A DNA stretch of 64,000 nt from Kibdelosporangium persicum (lineage in GTDB: Bacteria > Actinomycetota > Actinomycetes > Mycobacteriales > Pseudonocardiaceae): the NCBI RefSeq assembly GCF_013280595.1, contig NZ_JAAATY010000015.1, positions 62,001 to 126,000 of the forward strand, read 5' to 3'. Position 1 is the first letter of the stretch, and each line of letters starts with the position of its first letter. This document shows positions 1-8,346 of this stretch, in pieces. The position numbers and the translations under genes are program-made. Below the pieces are notes generated by a model. It worked only from the letters and a program-made list of their open reading frames with translations. It had not been told where the DNA came from and ran no database searches.

Positions 1-381
1 TTCCTGCACCGGCGGTTCGTGTTGCTGCGGCCGGATCTCGCGTTGCACCAACGTGGTCAGGCCCGGCTGGTGTCGCAACTGGTCGAGGCCTTGGACCAGT
101 GGCTCGGGGACCGCTACGAGGCCGACCGCCTGCCCCGCCGGCTGCATGACCTGGTGGAGCTGGCGACTTCGGAGTACGAGGCCCTGGCCCGCTCCGAGCC
201 GGCCGTCCTTGTCGGCGCCACGGGAGACGCGCCGCAGGGCCGGGATGCCGTGCACGCCTTGGCCCGTGGCCGCGCTGTCATCGACTTCGTGGCTTCCTTG
301 ACCGACAAGCAGGCCGTGACGCTGATGGACGCGCTGTCGGGCCGTAGCGCCCAGCCGTGGTCTGACGCCTTTGTTCTTTGA
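1..381 (+). CDS. Hypothetical protein, 5' end cut off by window
   Basis: The frame is open from the first base and ends at TGA 379-381, leaving the C-terminal 126 residues of a longer protein. The visible part is rich in Leu, Arg, Asp and Glu, looks alpha-helical, and has no membrane segment, Cys pair or catalytic motif I recognise. Several internal GTG/TTG codons could serve as starts, but the frame is open without a clear ribosome site, so I treat it as truncated. Codon use (G/C at third positions) agrees with a real gene. Function unknown. Confidence 0.6.
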   Translation, partial: FLHRRFVLLRPDLALHQRGQARLVSQLVEALDQWLGDRYEADRLPRRLHDLVELATSEYEALARSEPAVLVGATGDAPQGRDAVHALARGRAVIDFVASLTDKQAVTLMDALSGRSAQPWSDAFVL

Positions 382-615
382 CGGGCATCGGGTTCGAAAC
401 AGTGTCGTAGCCGGGCGACCGCCGTCGTGAGTGCCGAAATCGGCCTACCGACGAAAGTATGGTGCTGTCAGCGAGTGACGGCTGTTGGTGACCGAGTCAC
501 TCATACGGCTGCTATTCCCTGAGTAGTCCCTGGCCATAACGTCTGCGCGATCCGGGGTCGACCCGGGCTCGTCCGCGTGTGTCGGGGCACGCGTTGAACC
601 GCTGGGAGGGGACTA

Positions 616-3432
616 GTGCGTGCGCCCATTCGGCCGAATCGAAGATTGTTGGCCGCCTGCACGGGAGTTTTACTTTCGCTGAGCATCGTCACGCCTGCCG
701 TGGCCGGACCGGATCCGGCGAGCAGGGCCGCTGACAACGCCGCCGCTCAGATTTCGGCGCTGCAGGAGCTCAAACGCTCGCAGACGCCGGTGGAAGCCAA
801 GCTGGACACCACGTTGCTCGTCGCCAAGCGCGGCGCGGAAGCGGCCGGCCGGGGGCTGCGGGCCGCTGTTCCGGCGCTGCAGACCGGTGTCCCGGCCGAC
901 AAGGTCACTGTGGACATCCGGGGCAGCGCCTCGCCGGACCTGCTCGGTCATCTGCGCAAGGCCGGCGCCGAAATCCGGGCGGTGTCCGAACACTACGGCT
1001 CGGTTCGCGCCGAAATCCCGGTCAGCGCGATCGAATCCATCGCCGCCCGCAAGGACGTGAAGTTCGTCGAGCCCGCAGTCGGGGCGATGACGGCACGGCA
1101 GCTCGCCACGCCCGCGGACGACAAGGCCAAGAAGCCGGGCAAGGACGACAAGGCCAAGCAGGTCGCCGAGCGGACCAGGCAGGCCCTGTCGGTCAAGGCC
1201 GAACCCGTGGTCAGCGAAGGCGACCGCGCGCACAACGCCGACAAAGCGCGCCAGCAGTTCGGGGTCACCGGCGTCGGCGTGAAGATCTGCGCGCTGTCCG
1301 ACGGCATCGACTCGCTCGCGGCCTCCCAGGCCGCGGGCGAACTGCCCGCTGTCGACGTCCTGCCTGGTGAAGCCGGTTCCGGTGACGAGGGCACGGCGAT
1401 GCTGGAGATCATCCACGATCTCGCGCCCAACGCCCGGCTCGGGTACGCCACCGCGTTCCGGTCGGACGCCAGTTTCGCCGACAACATCCGGAAACTGCGG
1501 TTCGACGCCAAGTGCGACATCATCGTCGACGACGTCATCTACTTCAAGGAATCGGTGTTCCAGGACTGGATCATCGCCCAGGCGGTGAACGACGTGACCG
1601 CGGACGGCGCGCTGTACTTCTCCTCCGCGGGCAACGAGGGCAACGTCGGCGACGGCACGTCCGCGCACTGGGAAGGCGACTTCGTCGACTCCGGTCTGGC
1701 GGTCGGCAAGTGGGCGGGCACCGCGCACAACTTCGCGGGCGCCAACGGCGTGCAGATCTACCAGCCGATCTCGGACGCCTCCTCGCGCAACATCCCGGTC
1801 CTGCTGAACTGGTCCGACCCGATCGGTGCCTCGGCCAACGACTACGACCTGTACCTGTTGGACCGCAACGGAAACGTCGTCTCGGCCAGCCAGAACTTCC
1901 AGGACGGCACGCAGGACCCGTACGAGCGGGTGCAGACACCGCTGGCCGGCGGGACCGGCCTGCGGCTGGCGATCGTGAAGTTCAAGGGCGAGAACCGGTA
2001 CCTCTCGCTGTCCGCGTTGCGCAGCCGGTTCAAGGACACCGCGGGCGTGCTGACCGCGTACACCACTCCCGGTGAGATCTTCGGCCACGCGGCGGCCAAG
2101 AACGCCTTCGCGGTCGCGGCGGCCCCGGCCGCCGACGCTTTCGGCCGTGACCTCGAGCCCGGCGACCCGGCCAACCCGGCGGGACCGTTCCCCGGCTCGT
2201 TCGGGCCCGGTTCCCAGGTCGAGCGGTTCACCTCGGACGGCCCGCGCCGGATCATCTACCACGCCGACGGAACCCAGATCACGCCGGGCAACGTCTCCTC
2301 GACCGGGGGTGAGGTGCGGCAGAAGCCTGATCTCACCGCGGCTGACGGCGTGGCCACGACAGTGCCGGGGTTCGAGCGGTTCTACGGCACCTCCGCCGCG
2401 GCTCCGCACGCCGCGGCCATCGCGGGCCTTGTGCTGTCCGGAAACCCGGGCCTCGCGCCGGCCGATGTCCGGGAGGCACTGATGAACACGAGTGTCGACA
2501 TCGCACAGGCCGGGTTCGACAACCGGGCCGGTGCCGGAATCCTGGTGGCCGACCGGGTTCTCGGCTACACGGGCGCGAGCCCGCAGCCGCTGGCCAAAGC
2601 GCAGGCGCCTACCGTGCGCGCCAACGACGGCGGCAACTTCCTCGACCCGGGCGACACCGCGACGGTCACCCTGCCGGTGACCAACCGTGGTGACGGTCTT
2701 GCCGCGTCGACGAGTGTCGTGCTGACCTCGCCCACGGCCGGTGTGACGATCTCGCCGCGGTCGAAGTACTACGGCTCGATCGACAAGGGGCAGACCGCGG
2801 TCAACAACTTCACGCTGACCGTGCCGGCCGGCCACCCGCTGGGCACCCCGGTGGTGCTGGACGCCAAGGTGACCTTCGCCGGTTCGCAGTCGCCGACGAC
2901 GGCCAGGTTCCCGGTGAAGATCGGCCAGCCGTCCACTGTGGTGCACGACTTCGCCTACACCGGTGGGCCACTGGCGATTCCGGACAACGACCCGACCGGC
3001 GTGACCGTGCCGGTCGAGGTTTCCGGCATCGGTCCGGCCAGCCGCGTGACGTTCTCGATCGACGGCACGCAGTGCACCACCGACCAGGGCGCGACCGGAG
3101 TCGGCATCGACCACACCTTCGTGGGCGACCTGGTCGGCACGTTGCGTTCACCGACTGGTGCCACGGCGACGTTGTTCTCCGGCAACGGGTCCAACGGCAA
3201 CAACATGTGCAAGGTGGTCTTCGACGACACCGCCGCACAGGCGTTCCGCGGCGTCGTGGCCGACCAGGCGCCGTACACCGGCAGCTGGCGGCCGAACCAG
3301 CCGCTGGAGGGCGTGCTGGGTGCCGCCGACGGCACGTGGACGCTCCATCTGCGGGACACGGCCGGACAGGACACCGGCTCGCTGCGTGCGTTCTCACTGC
3401 ACGTGTCGGGTTTCGTGACCGCCGGTAGCTGA
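616..3432 (+). CDS. Secreted S8-fold (subtilisin-like) peptidase with C-terminal P-domain, catalytic His replaced by Glu
   Basis: This is a 938-residue secreted protein. GTG 616 is preceded by GGGAGGGG, and residues 1-30 form a signal peptide ending AVA-G. A propeptide-like region is followed by the subtilase core: Asp229 in ALSDGID, oxyanion Asn340 in SAGNEGN and nucleophile Ser593 in GTSAAAPHAAAIAG. At the position of the S8 'HGT' histidine the sequence reads DEGTAM, placing Glu258 there. Sedolisins (S53) use Glu-Asp-Ser on the same fold, so activity is possible but unproven. After the core come a CARDB-like beta segment (about 650-770) and a proprotein-convertase P/Homo-B-like domain (about 776-937). 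A perfect hairpin follows the stop. Family assignment is firm; catalytic competence is uncertain. Confidence 0.9.
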   Translation: MRAPIRPNRRLLAACTGVLLSLSIVTPAVAGPDPASRAADNAAAQISALQELKRSQTPVEAKLDTTLLVAKRGAEAAGRGLRAAVPALQTGVPADKVTVDIRGSASPDLLGHLRKAGAEIRAVSEHYGSVRAEIPVSAIESIAARKDVKFVEPAVGAMTARQLATPADDKAKKPGKDDKAKQVAERTRQALSVKAEPVVSEGDRAHNADKARQQFGVTGVGVKICALSDGIDSLAASQAAGELPAVDVLPGEAGSGDEGTAMLEIIHDLAPNARLGYATAFRSDASFADNIRKLRFDAKCDIIVDDVIYFKESVFQDWIIAQAVNDVTADGALYFSSAGNEGNVGDGTSAHWEGDFVDSGLAVGKWAGTAHNFAGANGVQIYQPISDASSRNIPVLLNWSDPIGASANDYDLYLLDRNGNVVSASQNFQDGTQDPYERVQTPLAGGTGLRLAIVKFKGENRYLSLSALRSRFKDTAGVLTAYTTPGEIFGHAAAKNAFAVAAAPAADAFGRDLEPGDPANPAGPFPGSFGPGSQVERFTSDGPRRIIYHADGTQITPGNVSSTGGEVRQKPDLTAADGVATTVPGFERFYGTSAAAPHAAAIAGLVLSGNPGLAPADVREALMNTSVDIAQAGFDNRAGAGILVADRVLGYTGASPQPLAKAQAPTVRANDGGNFLDPGDTATVTLPVTNRGDGLAASTSVVLTSPTAGVTISPRSKYYGSIDKGQTAVNNFTLTVPAGHPLGTPVVLDAKVTFAGSQSPTTARFPVKIGQPSTVVHDFAYTGGPLAIPDNDPTGVTVPVEVSGIGPASRVTFSIDGTQCTTDQGATGVGIDHTFVGDLVGTLRSPTGATATLFSGNGSNGNNMCKVVFDDTAAQAFRGVVADQAPYTGSWRPNQPLEGVLGAADGTWTLHLRDTAGQDTGSLRAFSLHVSGFVTAGS

Positions 3433-3437
3433 TCACC

Positions 3438-3468
3438 GGGTGGGGCCAGGTTTGTCCTGGCCCCACCC
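3438..3468. terminator. Bidirectional terminator hairpin
   Basis: GGGTGGGGCCAGG (3438-3450) pairs perfectly with CCTGGCCCCACCC (3456-3468) across a TTTGT loop. It sits exactly between the convergent stops of the protease gene (3432) and the LtrA-family gene (3469). There is no long U-tract, as is common in actinomycetes. Confidence 0.8.
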
Positions 3469-4680
3469 TCAGTGGTGTTCCGCGTGCCGAATCTCGTCAC
3501 GAAGGTCGCGGTACTTCACCCATTCGTAGACGATCAGGCCGGCCATCAACGCCGTCAGCACAGCGAGGCTCGCCATGGCGGGCAGGTTCGCGACCAGTGG
3601 GACCAACGCCAGCAGCACCACACCGAGGATCACCCGCTGTGCCTTGAAGGTGCGGATGCACCGCCACGCCACGGCCGCGTAGCCGAACATGAACAGCGAG
3701 ACGCCGCCGTACATCGCCCACAGCGGCGGTCCGTAGAGCGGATCGGCCAACGTGTGGCCGTTCTCGCCGCCGACGTAGCCGACAACCTTCTTCAGGCCCA
3801 GTGCGAGCATCACGATGCCGACCAGCAGCGGCAGGTGCAGGTAGGTGAACGCGGTACGGCCCATGCTCACCCGTTCTTCGCCCTGGGCATCGGACAGCGC
3901 GCGTTCGCAGATCATCACGTGCGTGTCGAAGTACGACCACCACAGCGACGCGGCGATGGTCAGGCCGAGGATCGCCGCCACGATGATCGGCCAGGAGATC
4001 GCCAGGTGCGTCACACCGACACCGATCGCGACGATCGACTCACCCAGCGCGATGATGATGATCAGCCCGTGCCGCTCGGCGAAGTGCTTGGCCGAGTTCA
4101 GCCGCCAGCCGGACGCGCCGATCAGGAACGTGCCGCCGTAGTCGGCCAGCACCGCGGCCGCCCACAGCGCCGTCTGGGCCGCGCCGGACAGTTGCGAGCC
4201 GATCGCGAGCAGTGCGGTGCTGCCGATCACAGAAGGCACGAACCGGACGATCTGGGCACGCAGGGCCGTGTCGTCGTCCGCGGCGATCCAGAACAGCCAG
4301 ACGTGCACCGCGCGGACCAGCAGGTAACAGAACGCCAGCACCAGCGGGCCGTCCAGGCCGCCGGGCAGGTCGTCGAACGCCTCGGGGATGGCCAGCGCGA
4401 GCAGGAACATGGCGGCCATCGCGACGAGCATCGCGGTGCGCGCGGGCCCCTCGTCCGCCTTGACCAAATTGGACAGCCACGAGTAGCCGACCCACGACCA
4501 CCAGATCACGCTGAGCAGCAGTGCTCCGCGCAGCAGCCCGTGCCACGTCGGCGTCTCCGCCATCAAGGCCGTGACCTGCGTCAACGCGAACACGAAGACC
4601 AGGTCGAAGAACAGCTCGAGATTGGTCGCGGTGGAACTCTCCTCGTTGCGTTCCATCCGGCGGCGCAGCGGCTTGTTCAT
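3469..4680 (-). CDS. Low temperature requirement protein A (LtrA) family membrane protein
   Basis: This 403-residue polytopic membrane protein has the family's N-terminal signature ELFFDLVFVFALTQ just after a basic start (MNKPLRRRMERNEE). Roughly ten hydrophobic segments follow, and it ends with a basic, His-rich tail. The frame stays open upstream to 4821, but that extension is Arg/Pro-rich shadow sequence, so ATG at 4680 is preferred; ATG 4656 is a second choice. LtrA was named from a Listeria cold-growth mutant and its biochemical role is not established. It is a single gene, convergent with the protease. Confidence 0.85.
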   Translation of the reverse strand: MNKPLRRRMERNEESSTATNLELFFDLVFVFALTQVTALMAETPTWHGLLRGALLLSVIWWSWVGYSWLSNLVKADEGPARTAMLVAMAAMFLLALAIPEAFDDLPGGLDGPLVLAFCYLLVRAVHVWLFWIAADDDTALRAQIVRFVPSVIGSTALLAIGSQLSGAAQTALWAAAVLADYGGTFLIGASGWRLNSAKHFAERHGLIIIIALGESIVAIGVGVTHLAISWPIIVAAILGLTIAASLWWSYFDTHVMICERALSDAQGEERVSMGRTAFTYLHLPLLVGIVMLALGLKKVVGYVGGENGHTLADPLYGPPLWAMYGGVSLFMFGYAAVAWRCIRTFKAQRVILGVVLLALVPLVANLPAMASLAVLTALMAGLIVYEWVKYRDLRDEIRHAEHH

Positions 4681-4959
4681 GGCCGAAATAGTGACATGAA
4701 CCGGATCAGTGCGACCTCCGGTGTGATGATCTCGGGACCCGCCGGGGCGGCGCGGTTCGCGCTCCGGGCAGGGGCGGCCGTGAACTCGCTGGCGCTCCGG
4801 CGGCCGGACCGATCTGTCCACTGTGGACGTTCTTGCTCCGGTGGTCGCTGTGACCTGGCCGGGGAGGTGCTGATCGTGGCCGGGGAAACTCGTTAGCCCG
4901 GGTCAGTACAATGGGACTGTGGTCGCCACCGCGTGCCACCCGTCTATGGAGCCTTACTG

Positions 4960-6588
4960 GTGATCACTGCTATCGATCTGGAGCTGCGTGCTGGCTCACG
5001 CATCCTGCTCTCGGAAACGACGCTGCGAGTCCAGCCTGGCGATCGGATCGGGCTGGTCGGCCGCAACGGCGCGGGCAAGACCACCTCGCTGAAGGTGCTC
5101 GCCGGCGAGGGCCAGCCCTACGGCGGCACGGTCCGGCGCACGAGCGAAGTCGGCTACCTGCCGCAGGACCCCCGTGAAGGTGACCTCTCCGTCACCGCCA
5201 AGGACCGTGTGCTCTCCGCGCGTGGCCTCGACCAGTTGCTGCGCGAGATGGAGAAGGCGCAGACAGCGATGGCCGAACTGGTCGACGAGCGCGCCAGGGA
5301 GGCGGCGGTCGTCAAGTACGGCAGGCTGGAGGAGCGGTTCGCCGCACTCGGTGGGTACGCCGCCGAAAGCGAGGCCGCGCGGATCTGCAGCAACCTCGGC
5401 CTGGCCGACAGGGTGCTCGCGCAGCCGTTGCGCACGCTCTCCGGTGGTCAGCGCCGCCGGGTGGAGCTGTCCCGGATCCTGTTCGCCGCCTCCGATGCCG
5501 GTGCGGGCGGCAAGTCGAGCACGATCCTGCTGCTGGACGAGCCGACCAACCACCTCGACGCGGACTCGATCACCTGGCTGCGCAGCTTCCTCAAGTCACA
5601 CGACGGTGGACTTGTGGTCATCAGCCATGATGTAGAACTTCTTGACGCCGTGGTGAACAAGGTCTGGTTCCTCGACGCCAACCGCGGCGAGCTCGACCTG
5701 TACAACATGGGCTGGAAGAAGTACCTCGAAGCCCGTGCCACCGACGAGAAGCGCCGCCGCCGCGAACGCGCCAACGCCGAGAAGAAGGCCGGCGCGTTGC
5801 TCGCCCAGGCCGACAAAATGCGGGCGAAGGCAACAAAGGCCGTCGCCGCGCAGAACATGGCCAAGCGCGCGGAGAAGCTGCTGGCCGGTCTGGAGCAGGA
5901 ACGGCAGGCCGACAAGGTCGCCAGGATCAAGTTCCCGGAACCCGCGCCCTGCGGCCGGACTCCGTTGACCGCCGAGGGCCTGAGCAAGTCGTACGGTTCG
6001 CTCGAGGTGTTCACCGGAGTCGATCTCGCCATCGACCGCGGCTCCAAGGTCGTCGTGCTCGGCCTGAACGGCGCGGGCAAGACAACGTTGTTGCGGCTGC
6101 TCGGCGGGATGGAGCAGGCCGACGCCGGGACTGTCCTACCGGGACACGGGTTGCGGCTGGGCTACTACGCGCAGGAGCACGAGACGCTCGATCACGACGC
6201 CAGCGTGTGGCAGAACATCCGGCACGCCGCCCCGGACACCCCTGAGCAGCAACTTCGTACGCTGCTGGGCACATTCCTGTTCTCCGGTGAGCAGTTGGAC
6301 CAGCCCGCGGGGACGTTGTCCGGCGGTGAGAAGACCCGGCTCGCGCTGGCCGGCCTGGTGTCCAGCGCGGCCAACGTGTTACTGCTCGACGAGCCGACCA
6401 ACAACCTCGATCCGGCCAGCCGGGAACAGGTTCTGGACGCGCTGCGCCGGTATTCGGGCGCGGTGGTGCTCGTCACCCACGACCCCGGCGCGGTCGAGGC
6501 GTTGGAGCCCGAGCGCGTGATCCTGCTGCCGGACGGCACCGAGGACCATTGGTCGGCAGACTATCTCGAGTTGGTCCAGTTGGCCTGA
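4960..6588 (+). CDS. ABC-F family ATP-binding protein
   Basis: This is a soluble duplicated ATPase of 542 residues with no membrane segments. The first half has Walker A GRNGAGKT (34-41), signature LSGGQRRRVELSR and a Walker B ending LLLDEPTNHLD. The linker is long, basic and Lys/Arg/Glu-rich, as in ribosome-acting ABC-F proteins. The second half has GLNGAGKTT, LSGGEKTRLALA and LLLDEPTNNLD. GTG 4960 is chosen because GGAG lies 8 nt upstream and the product begins ITAIDLELRAGS, the usual ABC-F N-terminus; a GTG at 4933 would add nine residues. ABC-F proteins act on the ribosome in translation or antibiotic protection; which applies here cannot be told. Confidence 0.93.
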   Translation: MITAIDLELRAGSRILLSETTLRVQPGDRIGLVGRNGAGKTTSLKVLAGEGQPYGGTVRRTSEVGYLPQDPREGDLSVTAKDRVLSARGLDQLLREMEKAQTAMAELVDERAREAAVVKYGRLEERFAALGGYAAESEAARICSNLGLADRVLAQPLRTLSGGQRRRVELSRILFAASDAGAGGKSSTILLLDEPTNHLDADSITWLRSFLKSHDGGLVVISHDVELLDAVVNKVWFLDANRGELDLYNMGWKKYLEARATDEKRRRRERANAEKKAGALLAQADKMRAKATKAVAAQNMAKRAEKLLAGLEQERQADKVARIKFPEPAPCGRTPLTAEGLSKSYGSLEVFTGVDLAIDRGSKVVVLGLNGAGKTTLLRLLGGMEQADAGTVLPGHGLRLGYYAQEHETLDHDASVWQNIRHAAPDTPEQQLRTLLGTFLFSGEQLDQPAGTLSGGEKTRLALAGLVSSAANVLLLDEPTNNLDPASREQVLDALRRYSGAVVLVTHDPGAVEALEPERVILLPDGTEDHWSADYLELVQLA

Positions 6589-6759
6589 ATCCCGCCCTGG
6601 TGCGCCCCGATCATCGGTGATCCACTCGGATGGAGTAGTGCGAGTGGGCGACTTCATGATGATTTTTCCAACTCGCCTGGCGTTCCGCGCTTCCGTGTTC
6701 GATCATTGCGGTCGCAGGGGTCGCTGTGACCCTAGTTACTCGCTACGGAAGGCGGAGAC

Positions 6760-6969
6760 GTGGCTGACCTCAAGAAGGGCGCGCGCATTACTGGAAGTAC
6801 GCGCGACAAGCTAGCCGCTGATCTGAAGAAGAAGTACGAAAAGGGCGCCAGCATCCGCGCTTTGGCGGAGTCGACGGGGCGGTCGTACGGATTCGTGCAC
6901 CGGGTTCTGTCGGAGTCCGGGGTGCAGTTGCGTGGCCGAGGCGGCGCCACGCGTACCAAGAAGAAGTAG
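6760..6969 (+). CDS. Small helix-turn-helix protein
   Basis: This 69-residue basic protein begins at GTG 6760 behind GGAAGGCGGAG. The central part (about 25-55: KYEKGASIRALAESTGRSYG) reads as a resolvase/sigma-type helix-turn-helix, followed by an Arg/Lys-rich tail ending TRTKKK. Short HTH proteins of this kind are widely conserved in actinobacteria, but I know of no assigned target. It stands alone, 170 bp after the ABC-F gene in the same direction. Confidence 0.8.
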   Translation: MADLKKGARITGSTRDKLAADLKKKYEKGASIRALAESTGRSYGFVHRVLSESGVQLRGRGGATRTKKK

Positions 6970-7006
6970 CGACTGTCTGGTTGTTCAGCCAGCGCACTCG
7001 TGTGTT

Positions 7007-8266
7007 TCACCGAGCCGGGACTGTGTCCACATCCCGTGGTTCGGCCGATCGGGACGCGGCCCGTTCGGCCACCGCGAACGTCATCGCGGCTCCCCACAAC
7101 ACGAGTGGGTAGACCAGGTAGCCATAGCGGCTGGCCGGGACCATCAGGATCGCGGCGCCGAGGCCGATCGCGGCCTTGAGCATCGTGGCCGAGCCGGTCG
7201 CCGGTGGGCGCACGAACAGCCAGATGGTCAGCGCCAGCGCGATGAGCCCGAGCAGGACGAGTGCGACCACGTGTCCCACTTGGCCGGTGCTCGCGATCAG
7301 ATGACCAGGCAGCGGGCTCGCCGCTGGTGACGTGATCATACCCGTCCCGGACGGGAACTTGATCACGTGCTCGACGAAGGCTCCCGGGTGGACGATCAAC
7401 ACCGGGACGTTCAGCAGCGCGGTGACCCCGATGATCGCGGTGCCGAACCCGAGCAACGACGTGCGGCCGGCCCTGGTGGTGACCACGTAGAAGATGATCA
7501 CCACCACGGCCGGCAGCGCGCTGAGTTTCATGCTCACCACGACCGCCAGCACGGCCGCGCACCAGAGGGACTTCCCGCGCACGGCCAGCGCGCCCGCCAG
7601 GACGATCAGCCCGATGATCGCCAGGTCGGGGCCCGCGACGGCGAAGGTCAACGCGGTGAGCGGGCTGACCACGGCCAGATGCGCCGCTCGGACCGGCACT
7701 CGCGGCCGGCCGAGCAGCCGGAGGCTGATCATGATCGTGACGAGGGTGACCAGCGCGAACATGATCCGCGCGTCGGTGATCGCGCCGGAGCCCAGCAGTG
7801 CCCTGGGGAAGCCGAAAACCGTCATCGCGGGCCCGTAGGGCGTGTAGTCGTTGACCTCGGGCGGCCTGGGCAGTGCCGCGATGTCCACATAGGGTGTTCC
7901 GGTGTCGAACAGCAACTGAGCCGACCGTTCGATCACCCAGACCTCCGGCTGGGCGGCCCACTGGAACGGTCTGATCACCCAGTCCGAGCCGGTCAGCCTG
8001 CGGAGGACCAGCACGACCAGCGGCGCGACCATGCCGACGCCGCCCACCACGCCGACCGGGATCCAGCGGGACCGCAGTCTGCCGCCCCGGGCGCTGGTCA
8101 GCAGGAAGATCGCGTGCGCGGCGCCGAACACATAGGCGACCGAGGCGAAATTGCCCCAGATCCGATAGCCGTAGAACTCCGACCACAGCGCCGTCGGGAT
8201 GGCGAACGCGGCACAGCCCAGGTAGATGGCGATGTCCATCCCGAGCACCCTGCGCCGATCGCCCAC
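7007..8266 (-). CDS. Polytopic membrane protein, possibly GT-C-fold glycosyltransferase-like
   Basis: This 419-residue protein has about ten to twelve hydrophobic helices and short polar loops. The first large external loop carries FDTGTPYVDIAALPRPPEVNDYTPYGP, reminiscent of DUF2029/GT87-like mannosyltransferases, which place acidic residues and a Tyr-Pro motif there. No clear catalytic motif fixes the activity. GTG 8266 gives the longest product; ATG 8239 (MDIAIYLG) is an alternative and neither has a strong ribosome site. It is transcribed divergently from the ABC exporter gene. Confidence 0.75.
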   Translation of the reverse strand: MGDRRRVLGMDIAIYLGCAAFAIPTALWSEFYGYRIWGNFASVAYVFGAAHAIFLLTSARGGRLRSRWIPVGVVGGVGMVAPLVVLVLRRLTGSDWVIRPFQWAAQPEVWVIERSAQLLFDTGTPYVDIAALPRPPEVNDYTPYGPAMTVFGFPRALLGSGAITDARIMFALVTLVTIMISLRLLGRPRVPVRAAHLAVVSPLTALTFAVAGPDLAIIGLIVLAGALAVRGKSLWCAAVLAVVVSMKLSALPAVVVIIFYVVTTRAGRTSLLGFGTAIIGVTALLNVPVLIVHPGAFVEHVIKFPSGTGMITSPAASPLPGHLIASTGQVGHVVALVLLGLIALALTIWLFVRPPATGSATMLKAAIGLGAAILMVPASRYGYLVYPLVLWGAAMTFAVAERAASRSAEPRDVDTVPAR

Positions 8267-8346
8267 AGCGAAAACTCTACCGATCCGGGAAGTGACGGCC
8301 GTTCACGGGTGTTGAGTCCGCCAGAGCAGCGTGAGGAGTGGGCGGC

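Noticed and set aside
670-3114. Minus-strand open frame of 814 codons
   Set aside because: It lies wholly antisense to the protease gene, is Arg/Gly/Val-rich with no domain, and is a shadow of G+C-biased codon positions.
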